Origin: Bacteroidota bacterium | Lineage (GTDB): Bacteria; Bacteroidota; Bacteroidia; Chitinophagales; Saprospiraceae | DNA length: 64,000 nucleotides | Direction: 5' to 3' | NCBI GenBank assembly: GCA_016124585.1 | Contig: WGNL01000034.1 | Span: forward strand, 50,056 to 114,055 | Shown here: positions 8,096 through 16,425 of the stretch, piece after piece | Position numbering within the stretch: position 1 is the stretch's first letter | How the letters are laid out: the number at the start of each line of letters is the position of its first letter | Notes under the pieces: generated by a model | Databases searched by the model: none | What the model was told of the DNA's origin: nothing | The model's input: the letters and a program-made list of their open reading frames with translations, nothing else | Translations under genes and position numbers: made by a program

Positions 8096-9793
8096 ATGCC
8101 TTATAATTCTGACCACCATTTTGACGCAATTGTCATTGGAGGTGGTATGACGGGAGGCTGGGCGGCTAAAGAACTTTGCGAAAAAGGCATAAAGACGTTG
8201 CTTTTGGAAAGGGGGAGAAATGTAGAGCATATCATAGATTATCCCACCACTAGTATGCAGCCTTGGGAGTTTAAACATCGGAACCGAATACCATTTGAAA
8301 TTGAAAAAGAAAACCCAGTGGTTAGCCGTTGCTATGCTTTCAAGGAAGATGCCATGCATTTTTTTGTGAAAGATACTGAACACCCCTACGTTCAGGATAA
8401 GCCATTTGATTGGATAAGAGGCTATCAAGTAGGGGGGAAATCCATCATGTGGGCTCGTCAAGTACAACGCTGGAGTGATTTTGACTTTGAGGGACCAGCT
8501 AGGGATGGCTTTGCAGTGGATTGGCCCGTTCGTTACAAGGATTTAGAAAAGTGGTACGCGCATGTTGAACGATTTATTGGAGTCTCTGGCAATAAGGATG
8601 GGTTAGATACACTGCCTGATGGTGATTTTTTGAAGCCATTTGGAATGAGCTGTGTTGAGGAATATTTTAGAGACAAGTTGAAGGGAAATTATAAGGATAG
8701 ACATGTGATTTATGCCAGATGTGCTCATCTCACAGAGGAGCGTGAAATTTTCAAGAAACAAGGCCGGACACTTTGCCAAAGCCGAAATATCTGTCAACGA
8801 GGCTGTCCCTATGGAGGGTACTTCAATGCCAATTCTACCTTAATACCTTGGGCCTTAAAGACTGGTAACCTTAAGCTTCAACCACATTCGGTGGTTCATT
8901 CCATAATTTTTGACGAGAAAGTGAACAGAGCTACCGGGGTGAGGGTGATACATTCGGAAACCATGGAAACAACGGAATATTTCGCCAAAATAATCTTCTT
9001 GAATGCAGCCACCCTAAATTCAAATTTGATTTTGTTAAATTCAAAATCTGACCGCTTTCCTAATGGCCTTGGCAACGATTGTGGGCTTTTGGGCAAATTT
9101 GTCGGCTTCCATAATTATCGTGCAAAAATCTGGGCTAAACATGATGGGCACAAAGAATTTAAAATGGAAGGACGGCGCCCAACCAGCTCCTACATTCCAC
9201 GGTTTCGAAATGTTTACAAACAGGAAACAGATTTTTTAAGAGGGTATGCCGCTACATTTTACACGGCAAGAAATATAAGAGTTAACAAAGACGGTTTTGG
9301 ACAACAATTGACTGATAATTTACTTGGTAGTAATTCACTTGAAGGATGGACAGTCGCATCTGGTATGATGGGTGAGACAATTCCAAAAAAATCAAATTTT
9401 GTGACATTGCATGATTCAGAAAAGGATAAATGGGGTATCCCTTTGCTTAGGGTTAACATAGAATACGATGACAACGATAGTAGGATGATTAAAGATTTCT
9501 TCGAGCAGTTCACGGAAATGTATGAGAAGGCTGGGTTTTCCGACATTCAAACAAGGGATACAGAACAAGCACCAGGACTTGACATCCATGAAATGGGAGG
9601 GGTTCGAATGGGTAAAGACCCCAAATACTCCTTGCTGAACGAATGGAACCAATTGCATGCTTGCCCGAATGTGTATGTGACTGACGGTGCATGTATGACA
9701 TCCATGTCAACCCAGAATCCTTCACTAACTTTTATGGCTTTGACAGCCCGAGCTGCAAACCACGCTGCTGAAACGCTAAAGACTGGCCACTAG
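8096..9793 (+). CDS. GMC-family FAD-dependent oxidoreductase
   Basis: 565 residues. The N-terminal dinucleotide-binding motif reads AIVIGGGMTGGWAAKELCE (11-29) and ends in a glutamate strand (LLLERG). The C-terminus carries the conserved His block DIHEMGGVRMG and the NVYVTDGACMTSMSTQNPS block, giving the His/Asn pair expected in the GMC active site. It resembles large flavin subunits of sugar or alcohol dehydrogenases that act with the small subunit encoded just upstream. It lacks its own obvious signal peptide, consistent with piggy-back export through the TAT signal of the partner. Substrate cannot be deduced. Its stop is 8 bp from the stop of the convergent gene. Confidence 0.9.
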   Translation: MPYNSDHHFDAIVIGGGMTGGWAAKELCEKGIKTLLLERGRNVEHIIDYPTTSMQPWEFKHRNRIPFEIEKENPVVSRCYAFKEDAMHFFVKDTEHPYVQDKPFDWIRGYQVGGKSIMWARQVQRWSDFDFEGPARDGFAVDWPVRYKDLEKWYAHVERFIGVSGNKDGLDTLPDGDFLKPFGMSCVEEYFRDKLKGNYKDRHVIYARCAHLTEEREIFKKQGRTLCQSRNICQRGCPYGGYFNANSTLIPWALKTGNLKLQPHSVVHSIIFDEKVNRATGVRVIHSETMETTEYFAKIIFLNAATLNSNLILLNSKSDRFPNGLGNDCGLLGKFVGFHNYRAKIWAKHDGHKEFKMEGRRPTSSYIPRFRNVYKQETDFLRGYAATFYTARNIRVNKDGFGQQLTDNLLGSNSLEGWTVASGMMGETIPKKSNFVTLHDSEKDKWGIPLLRVNIEYDDNDSRMIKDFFEQFTEMYEKAGFSDIQTRDTEQAPGLDIHEMGGVRMGKDPKYSLLNEWNQLHACPNVYVTDGACMTSMSTQNPSLTFMALTARAANHAAETLKTGH

Positions 9794-9801
9794 GGAAACC
9801 T

Positions 9802-11199
9802 TTATCTAGTTACATTCAGGCTAGTTGTAGTTCCTAAATTTGAATTATTTCCACCCTTATATCGTAAAAAATAGCTGCCAGTTGGAAGTTGGCTGATATC
9901 AAGGGTTGGAGCATTTTCAAACTTTGATACCAACTTTCCATTTACGTCATAAATCTCAATCTGAGCAATTGATTGGATTTCTGAACCAATTACCAACCAA
10001 TTTGAGGCGGGGTTAGGGAAAACTGAAACAGTGGCATCTTCAAATGCCCTGTTTTTCATTTTTACACTAATTGTTTTTGAATACTCAAATGAACCGGAAT
10101 AATCCTCTTGTTTAAGTCGGTAATAGTTCACCCCAATTGCTGGGTCAACATGCGAAAAATGAAATTCAGCAAAATGTAAATTGTTGCCGTTTCCATTTAC
10201 ATAGCCGATATTTTTCCAAATCTTGCCATCCAGGCTGTGTTCAATTTGAAATCCTTTATTGTCATTTTCGCTAGCTGTTGACCATTTTAGTTCTACCGTC
10301 TCTTCATTTGGTTTTGCACTGAAATCTAATAATTCGACGGGTAAAGCTTCAGAACTAATCTTTCCGGAATTAGCATTCCAGGTTATGCTTAAAGCCACGT
10401 TCATTGTAGCTGGGAAATTTGTGGTTGGTAACATCCCTGTCCGACTTCCAAATTTGAATACGTTGTAAATTGAACCTGCTGGTGGCACATAACCACTTCC
10501 AAAAGTTACATTCACAACAGCATTTGTGAGCGTAACTTGGCTAGCAACTGCCACAGAATCATAATCAGTTCCGGCCTCAGTGCCACCTAGTTGCATATTG
10601 AAAACAGCGTTGGAAAAGTCTACATTTCCTGAAAAAGACATGGTTCCATATTTCACACCAGGAAAACCACTTGGTTCGATAGTGCCCTTTAAAACAGTGA
10701 AACCAGAAAAACTCCCTTTACCTTTCAGAGTTCCAAATTCATTGTTAAAATCCATCAAATTGATCAATGTCTTGATGCTGTAAACAGTATCGTAGTTTGT
10801 GATACTGCCTTGGTTCGTCATCGTTTCATAATTTTTTAGTGACCCATTGTTAGAGATACTACCAGTATTGAGGATATCACCAAAATTTTCAATTGTGCCA
10901 TAATTGTTGACTGTACCGTCAAACAAACTAGTGATACTAGAGTACAAAGTAAGTGAGCCTCCCAATTGTATTGTCAGGGTTGACCCAAATTCAAAATTCA
11001 AGTTCTGATACGCTTGGCACAAACCAGTGATTTCAACTTCATCACCGTACATTATTGTTTTGCCAGGATAACTTGGTACCCAATTGTAAGGGGCGGCATA
11101 ATCTCCTGTTCCAATAAATGTGTAAACTTCTGCTTGACTAGGTAAAGAAAATAACAAACAAGATGCAGCTGTTAGTAATTGGATGAATTTACTCGTCAT
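9802..11199 (-). CDS. Secreted T9SS cargo protein (type A sorting domain), function unknown
   Basis: 465 residues from the ATG at 11199, which places a clear signal peptide (MTSKFIQLLTAASCLLFSLP) at the start; an upstream in-frame start would bury it. Residues about 25-250 are rich in short Asn/Gly/Thr repeats (NNGS, NYGT, NTGS) that suggest a beta-helix or beta-sandwich passenger. A region with ALPVELLDFSAKPNEETVELKW near 290-310 is a typical linker before FnIII-like segments in Bacteroidota. The last 80 residues (SVFPNPASNWLVI ... GSYFLRY) are a type A T9SS C-terminal domain, so the protein should be exported and anchored or released at the surface. No enzymatic motif was recognised. Confidence 0.85.
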   Translation of the reverse strand: MTSKFIQLLTAASCLLFSLPSQAEVYTFIGTGDYAAPYNWVPSYPGKTIMYGDEVEITGLCQAYQNLNFEFGSTLTIQLGGSLTLYSSITSLFDGTVNNYGTIENFGDILNTGSISNNGSLKNYETMTNQGSITNYDTVYSIKTLINLMDFNNEFGTLKGKGSFSGFTVLKGTIEPSGFPGVKYGTMSFSGNVDFSNAVFNMQLGGTEAGTDYDSVAVASQVTLTNAVVNVTFGSGYVPPAGSIYNVFKFGSRTGMLPTTNFPATMNVALSITWNANSGKISSEALPVELLDFSAKPNEETVELKWSTASENDNKGFQIEHSLDGKIWKNIGYVNGNGNNLHFAEFHFSHVDPAIGVNYYRLKQEDYSGSFEYSKTISVKMKNRAFEDATVSVFPNPASNWLVIGSEIQSIAQIEIYDVNGKLVSKFENAPTLDISQLPTGSYFLRYKGGNNSNLGTTTSLNVTR

Positions 11200-11422
11200 G
11201 GGGGAAGATTTTAAGGTTGATGAATCGATTTTGATTAAGCTACAAAAACAAAATATGATTATCAAAAAATCATGCAACAATTAATTTCTGCTAAGCAAAT
11301 CTTGCAAAAAAAAATAATTTCTTTAATAAAATTCGTAAAAAAAACCATTTGCTTTAGTCTCAGCATATTTGTTGTTACCTTAGCCCCGAAACCTTTTTAT
11401 TCACCACAAAACATTGTTTTCT

Positions 11423-11749
11423 ATGAGTAAATTTGATGAGATGATGGCAAAATACTCAGATGCCTTGAAAGGTGTTAGTAAGAGTGCCATCGATGCAGAC
11501 CAACTTACCAAAGTAGCTAAAGGGCTAGGTCCTTCCATTTACCTAAAGGATGCCTCTTTGGTATCTTGTTCTGACAAAACTGAGTTGGACAGGGTAAAGG
11601 CAAACTTCCTTACAAAGAAGTTAGGGATGACAGATGAGGCTGCCATGGATGCTGCTGTCAAAAGCGTATGTGCAGAATATTCTGTTAACCAAAAGCACCG
11701 TGCAGTTTTTTACTATTTGCTTTTACAAAAGTTAGGTAAATCCCTGTAA
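11423..11749 (+). CDS. DUF2853 family protein
   Basis: 108 residues from the ATG at 11423; an in-frame TTG at 11414 would add three residues. Small, soluble, charged and helical. The pattern KFDEMMAKYSDALKG, then SIYLKDASLVSCSDKTELDRVK and the C-terminal HRAVFYYLLLQKL block match DUF2853, a conserved family of unknown function common in Bacteroidota and Proteobacteria. Monocistronic, closed by the terminator at 11768-11801 that it shares with the convergent nuclease gene. Confidence 0.85.
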   Translation: MSKFDEMMAKYSDALKGVSKSAIDADQLTKVAKGLGPSIYLKDASLVSCSDKTELDRVKANFLTKKLGMTDEAAMDAAVKSVCAEYSVNQKHRAVFYYLLLQKLGKSL

Positions 11750-11767
11750 ACACTCAGAGAAATTGAG

Positions 11768-11801
11768 AAATGGCTTGGCAATTAAATTTGCCAAGCCATT
11801 T
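11768..11801. terminator. Bidirectional intrinsic terminator between convergent genes
   Basis: AAATGGCTTGGCAA and TTGCCAAGCCATTT form a perfect 14-bp stem with T runs on both strands. It lies exactly between the stops at 11749 and 11802. Confidence 0.95.
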
Positions 11802-13217
11802 TTATTCAACTGAGTGGGTCAGTTTGATGATTTTCAGTCGATGGTTTCCCCCCAAAAAACGTCGGATAATCCTTTTTACTTCAGGGTTGCTATCAAAATG
11901 CTCAATGGCTTCCCTCAAACTCTCAAAATCATTTCCATCAACCTCTTCTAAGTTTACAAAACCATAACCTTGGTATTCGCCTCCTTCTACAAGAACAACA
12001 GCATTCTCATCAGGTGTTCGACCTTTGTCAATTAAAAAAAAATCCTGCTCTAAGAGGCTTTCATCCAAGGCAAGAAGGGCTGCTTGTGCTCGCTCATTGT
12101 ATGATTTTGGTTTCTCCTCACCAATACAGGCTCCAAAACATTGCTTCAAATGATAATCAAAACATGGCCCAGAGCGGTCATCCAAATGACAATGGCGCAG
12201 GCAAAGGTTGAATCTTTTTTGTGCCCCCTTAAGCCAACCTTTTGCATGGGCTAAGTCTTGGTAAGCTGATATAACATGTAAGTTTTTTCTTGTTTTCAAT
12301 GTTGGTTTTGCCACATCAAAACAGAGGTAGCCTGCTTGGTTCTCAAAGGCATGAATCACGAATGGATACGACCGGACCTTTTGGGCACGATTGATAGAAG
12401 GGAGTAGTTTTTTTATTTCATGTGATTCTTTCAACAGTGCAACTAATTCACTGCCAGTTTCTTCCCAAGAAACATCATCTACTTGTGCTTGAAGTTTAGC
12501 GGCTTTTTCCGTTTGGTTTGAAAAATGTTCAGCAATCCGTTTTTTTATGTTTCGGCTTTTGCCCACATACACTACATCACCATTTTCATTGTGAAAATAA
12601 TACACACCACATGCTTCAGGTAAATTATGCATTTTTTCTACACTGAAATTTTTTGGAAGTTTAGACTCCTTCACACCAAGGTTTATCATTTTTTGTATCT
12701 CCTTGGTGGCTGAACCAGATTGGGCAAGAATTCGCTCAAATAAATCCACGGTGGCTATCGTATCGCCCATCGCACGGTGCCTATCGCCTGCATTGAGCCC
12801 CATGCTAACGATAAGGTTGCCAAGGCTGTAACTCCGATAACCAGGAAAAACCTTCCTGGCCAAGCGCACAGTACAAAGCTGGCGGCGGGAGTAGGTGTAA
12901 CCCAATCGCCTAAATTCTTCTTGAATAAAACTATAGTCAAATCGCACGTTATGGGCAACAAATACAGCTCCTTCCGTCATTTCCACAACCTTTTTGGCTA
13001 TCTCATAAAATCGAGGAGCTTTCATAACCATTTCATTCGAAATTCCCGTCAATTCCGTGATGCCATAAGGTATTGTTGTTTCAGGGTTTAGAAGTGTTTC
13101 AAAAGTTTCCAATACCTGCGTACCATTGTGTATGACAATGGCGATTTCTGTAATTTTATCCTTTGCGGCACGGCCACCCGTGGTTTCTATATCAATTATG
13201 GCATATTTAGCCTCCAT
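11802..13217 (-). CDS. DnaQ-type exonuclease fused to a GIY-YIG nuclease domain
   Basis: 471 residues from the ATG at 13217; a longer frame to 13349 would overlap the divergent gene and adds a non-conserved leader. Residues 1-165 are a DEDDh 3'-5' exonuclease: DIETTG (Exo I), HNVRFD (Exo II) and HRAMGDT (Exo III with the histidine). Residues about 195-285 form a GIY-YIG domain with CGVYYFHNENGDVVYVGKS followed by KRIAEHF, as in UvrC and Cho. The C-terminal 190 residues contain a cysteine cluster (CLRHC...CFDYHLKQCFGACIG) typical of this fusion family. It likely acts in DNA repair or editing, but no specific substrate is established by the sequence. Divergent from the NamZ-like gene with 22 bp between starts. 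Confidence 0.88.
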   Translation of the reverse strand: MEAKYAIIDIETTGGRAAKDKITEIAIVIHNGTQVLETFETLLNPETTIPYGITELTGISNEMVMKAPRFYEIAKKVVEMTEGAVFVAHNVRFDYSFIQEEFRRLGYTYSRRQLCTVRLARKVFPGYRSYSLGNLIVSMGLNAGDRHRAMGDTIATVDLFERILAQSGSATKEIQKMINLGVKESKLPKNFSVEKMHNLPEACGVYYFHNENGDVVYVGKSRNIKKRIAEHFSNQTEKAAKLQAQVDDVSWEETGSELVALLKESHEIKKLLPSINRAQKVRSYPFVIHAFENQAGYLCFDVAKPTLKTRKNLHVISAYQDLAHAKGWLKGAQKRFNLCLRHCHLDDRSGPCFDYHLKQCFGACIGEEKPKSYNERAQAALLALDESLLEQDFFLIDKGRTPDENAVVLVEGGEYQGYGFVNLEEVDGNDFESLREAIEHFDSNPEVKRIIRRFLGGNHRLKIIKLTHSVE

Positions 13218-13239
13218 TGGTGAAGTAAAATCAAACAAA

Positions 13240-14484
13240 ATGATGGTAAAGTTAAAAACAATTGTTGCAATTCCGAGCTTGATGTTCTTCCTAGTGTTAG
13301 CTTGTGGCCAAAAAAGCAGCCAAACCAACAACGATATGCCAAAGACCAAAGTTGAACATCAAGTAAGTGGTCAACCCGTTCCAGCAGCCGAAAGGGTAGG
13401 AGAATACCTGCCAATGTTGAAAGGCAAACGAATTGCTGCTGTTGTAAACCAGACTGCAATGGTCGGTCAAGTTCATCTCGTAGATACTCTGGTTCATTTG
13501 GGAATCAATTTGGTCAAAATATTAGCACCAGAGCACGGCTTGCGTGGTGCTGCAAGTGACGGTGAAACCATCAAAGACGGCAGAGACGTTTCAACAGGAT
13601 TACCCATTGTATCGCTTTACGGAAGCAATAAAAAACCAACACAAGCTATGTTGGCTGATGTTGACCTGGTTTTCTTTGACATTCAGGATGTGGGTGCCCG
13701 GTTTTACACCTATATTTCTACGCTTTCTTATGTGATGGAAGCCTGTGCTGAACATAATGTTCCTTTGCTGGTGCTTGACCGCCCCAATCCAAATGGACAT
13801 TATGTGGATGGCCCTGTTTTAAAAAAAACATTTTCCTCTTTCATTGGATTACATGAAATACCAGTAGTGTACGGTATGACAATTGGTGAATATGCTCGAA
13901 TGGTGAACGGTGAGGGTTGGCTTTCAAATGGTATTCGTTGTAATTTGGAAGTAGTCCCTTGTTCTGGTTACGATCACCGGACGTTTTATAGTCTTCCAGT
14001 TAAACCCTCACCCAATCTGCCTAATATGACCGCCATATATTTGTATCCATCTCTGTGTTTCTTTGAAGGAACGGTAGTTAGCATTGGGCGTGGTACGGAC
14101 AAACAGTTTCAAGCTTTTGGTGCGCCGGGAGCAACCGTTGGTGATTATGAATTCACACCACAGCCACAAATTGGTGCTACAAACCCTCCTCAAAAAGGAA
14201 AACTATGTCGAGGTTTTGATTTGAGCGGCATACCAATAGATATATTACAGCAGCAAAAAAAACTGGACTTACATTATTTAATTGATTTTTATAAAACCTA
14301 TCCAGATAAACCTAACTTCTTTTTACAGACTTCACATTTTGATGCATTGGCAGGTAGTACAGTATTAAAACAACAAATAAAAGATGGCCTTTCGGAAGAT
14401 GCAATAAGGGAAAGTTGGCAAAAAGACTTGAATGAATTTAAGGTGGTTAGGAAGCGTTATTTGCTTTATTATGACTTTGAATAG
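13240..14484 (+). CDS. NamZ-like exo-beta-N-acetylmuramidase (DUF1343) lipoprotein
   Basis: About 415 residues from the ATG at 13240; a second ATG follows immediately at 13243. The leader ends in the lipobox LVLAC, so the protein is a lipoprotein. The mature part has APEHGLRGAASDGE and the DxQDVGARFYTYISTL and DRPNPNGHYVDGP blocks that characterise DUF1343, the family of NamZ, which releases terminal MurNAc from peptidoglycan fragments. Length fits the family. Activity is inferred from the family. The region between this start and the divergent nuclease start is only 22 bp, so the two promoters must overlap or lie inside the coding regions. Confidence 0.9.
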   Translation: MMVKLKTIVAIPSLMFFLVLACGQKSSQTNNDMPKTKVEHQVSGQPVPAAERVGEYLPMLKGKRIAAVVNQTAMVGQVHLVDTLVHLGINLVKILAPEHGLRGAASDGETIKDGRDVSTGLPIVSLYGSNKKPTQAMLADVDLVFFDIQDVGARFYTYISTLSYVMEACAEHNVPLLVLDRPNPNGHYVDGPVLKKTFSSFIGLHEIPVVYGMTIGEYARMVNGEGWLSNGIRCNLEVVPCSGYDHRTFYSLPVKPSPNLPNMTAIYLYPSLCFFEGTVVSIGRGTDKQFQAFGAPGATVGDYEFTPQPQIGATNPPQKGKLCRGFDLSGIPIDILQQQKKLDLHYLIDFYKTYPDKPNFFLQTSHFDALAGSTVLKQQIKDGLSEDAIRESWQKDLNEFKVVRKRYLLYYDFE

Positions 14485-14562
14485 CTTTATTTTTTGTAAT
14501 AATTAGTGAAGTACTCTGATTTTCTGAAGATGGATTAAACTAACTTATAAAATCTGCATCAT

Positions 14563-15294
14563 TTGTCAACACCTACTTTATTCCTTTTTTTAATCCTAGC
14601 GCTAATTGCAGAAATTTTAGGCACAGTTGGCGGCTTTGGTTCATCTTTGTTTTTTGTGCCAATCGCAGGGTACTTTTTGGACTTTCATGCAGTTTTGGGA
14701 ATTACTGGACTGTTCCATGTATTCAGTAATTTGACCAAAATTGGATTTTTCCGCAAAGGTTTTGACAAGCAGCTTACTATTAAGATTGGAATTCCAGCAG
14801 TATTATTTGTGGTTCTTGGTGCGTATTTAAGCAAATTTTTTGATTCAAAAATCCTTGAAATAGCTCTAGCCATTTTCTTAATTTCTCTTAGCCTAATTTT
14901 TTTAATCATTAAAGATTTAAAGGTAAACCCAACTACCACAAACTCCATTGGCGGTGGAGTTATTTCAGGGTTACTTGCAGGCATATTAGGTACTGGCGGC
15001 GCCATTCGTGGAATAACATTGACTGCTTTTAGCTTGCCTAAAGAAGCATTTATTGCCACAAGCGCAGTTATAGACCTTGGAATTGATATCAGCAGGAGTG
15101 TGGTCTATATATCTAATGGTTATGTCCAAGTCAAGGATTTATACCTTATTCCTTTGCTTTTGTTGGTTAGTATATTAGGCATCTATTTGGGTAAAAAAAT
15201 CTTGGTTCATATATCTGATTTGCAATTCAAATTAATTGTATTGCTTTTGATTTTGCTGACAGGACTGATAACTTTAGGCAAACTATTATTTTGA
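14563..15294 (+). CDS. TSUP-family permease (TauE/SafE type)
   Basis: 243 residues, about eight hydrophobic helices. The N-terminal half has GTVGGFGSSLFFVP, the characteristic glycine-rich TSUP repeat motif, and the second half repeats it as GILGTGGAIRG. The family exports sulfite, sulfoacetate or other small organic anions across the inner membrane. The best start is a TTG at 14563, since no in-frame ATG precedes the first helix. Substrate is unknown; no sulfur gene is adjacent. It follows the NamZ-like gene by 78 bp. Confidence 0.85.
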   Translation: MSTPTLFLFLILALIAEILGTVGGFGSSLFFVPIAGYFLDFHAVLGITGLFHVFSNLTKIGFFRKGFDKQLTIKIGIPAVLFVVLGAYLSKFFDSKILEIALAIFLISLSLIFLIIKDLKVNPTTTNSIGGGVISGLLAGILGTGGAIRGITLTAFSLPKEAFIATSAVIDLGIDISRSVVYISNGYVQVKDLYLIPLLLLVSILGIYLGKKILVHISDLQFKLIVLLLILLTGLITLGKLLF

Positions 15295-15302
15295 AATATT
15301 AA

Positions 15303-15375
15303 ATGGCAATAGCTGCCACCATATAGATTAATTGTAGCTATTAAATAACCAATTAATCGATGGCAACAATGCCAT
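15303..15375. repeat. Nested inverted repeats between convergent genes
   Basis: ATGGCA/TGCCAT (15303-15308 and 15370-15375), TGCCA/TGGCA (15314-15318 and 15361-15365) and TTAATTG/CAATTAA (15328-15334 and 15350-15356) nest around a 15-nt centre. No T run follows, so it is more than a plain terminator, but it may still end one of the converging transcripts. Confidence 0.5.
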
Positions 15376-15416
15376 AGCTATAATAACATCAGTTGCAAAG
15401 AAAAATACTTCTTAAT

Positions 15417-16082
15417 TTATTGGTTTTCAGCGCAATTTTTTGCAAGATAAGTAGCTACGCCTTTTTGATTAGTCGCAGTGTTTTTGACAATAACATTTAC
15501 GGTTTCACCACAAATGCAATCCGATAACAATGCCCCACTTCCTATTTCAATGCCTTCTTTATACCAAGTTATGGAATATATAGCATCTGAATAGGCTGGG
15601 TTGCCGCTTATTTTTGGATTTACGGCTAAAAGCATAGCCCCTCCATTATAACAGGCCTTAGGCATAATGGATACATTAAGTGTAGGTACTGGAATGGAAT
15701 TTACATTATCGAATGTTACGGCTGTTCTACATTTATCTTTATCTGGCAAGGCATAACCTTGTATTGTGGTAATGTCATTTTCTAAGCAACATGTGGCACA
15801 GTACCACTGCTCTTTGCAAGTTTCATCTGCGAGATTTTGATAAAATCTTGCAACTCTTGGCAGCATGGAACTGCAATCCTCAATTGTACAGGCGGTTGGT
15901 TGATAATCTTTTGAAACAACTTCTGCATTAATATTTTCTAATAAATCAAGATTTGACGTTTTATCGGTTATTATTTGATTTTTGGGAACCATATTTGGCA
16001 TTATGGAGTCTTCTGGAACACAAGAAAATAAAGAGGCAAGCATTACTAGTGTACAGGTACGGAAAATGATTTTAGTCAACAT
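15417..16082 (-). CDS. Cys-rich putative lipoprotein, unknown function
   Basis: 221 residues from the ATG at 16082, which gives a signal peptide ending in the lipobox LFSC (about residue 21). The mature protein has many cysteines, among them TACTIEDCSS, ETCKEQWYCATCCLEND and SDCICGETV. Disulfide bonding in the periplasm or at the surface seems likely. The last 80 residues (SITWYKEGIEIGSGALLSDC) resemble an Ig/PKD-like fold used in Bacteroidota surface proteins. No family was recognised. Monocistronic, facing the TSUP gene. Confidence 0.7.
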   Translation of the reverse strand: MLTKIIFRTCTLVMLASLFSCVPEDSIMPNMVPKNQIITDKTSNLDLLENINAEVVSKDYQPTACTIEDCSSMLPRVARFYQNLADETCKEQWYCATCCLENDITTIQGYALPDKDKCRTAVTFDNVNSIPVPTLNVSIMPKACYNGGAMLLAVNPKISGNPAYSDAIYSITWYKEGIEIGSGALLSDCICGETVNVIVKNTATNQKGVATYLAKNCAENQ

Positions 16083-16425
16083 GGCATATAATTTTTTAAG
16101 GTGAATTGTTGTCAATTCACACAGTGAATAATCCAGTGCCATGAGTTGTGTAAAATATGCCTAAACTGAGGTGTTGAACATGATAGCCAATTTAAAAGCA
16201 ATGACGCCAGTCTAATAAAAAGGTTGCTTTAGTGACTTATAAATTCTTGGCAGGGTGGTACAATATTTCTTAATGCCTTCTGTCGATTCTAGTCCAAAAC
16301 TACTATTGAAGCATTCGATTTTTCTTTCACCAACTTTGGTTATCTCCACCAAATCCCCGACCATTGCATCAGACTAGATAAGCCCTGCCTTTGATGCCAA
16401 ATTCCACCATTTTAAAACTAAAAAC

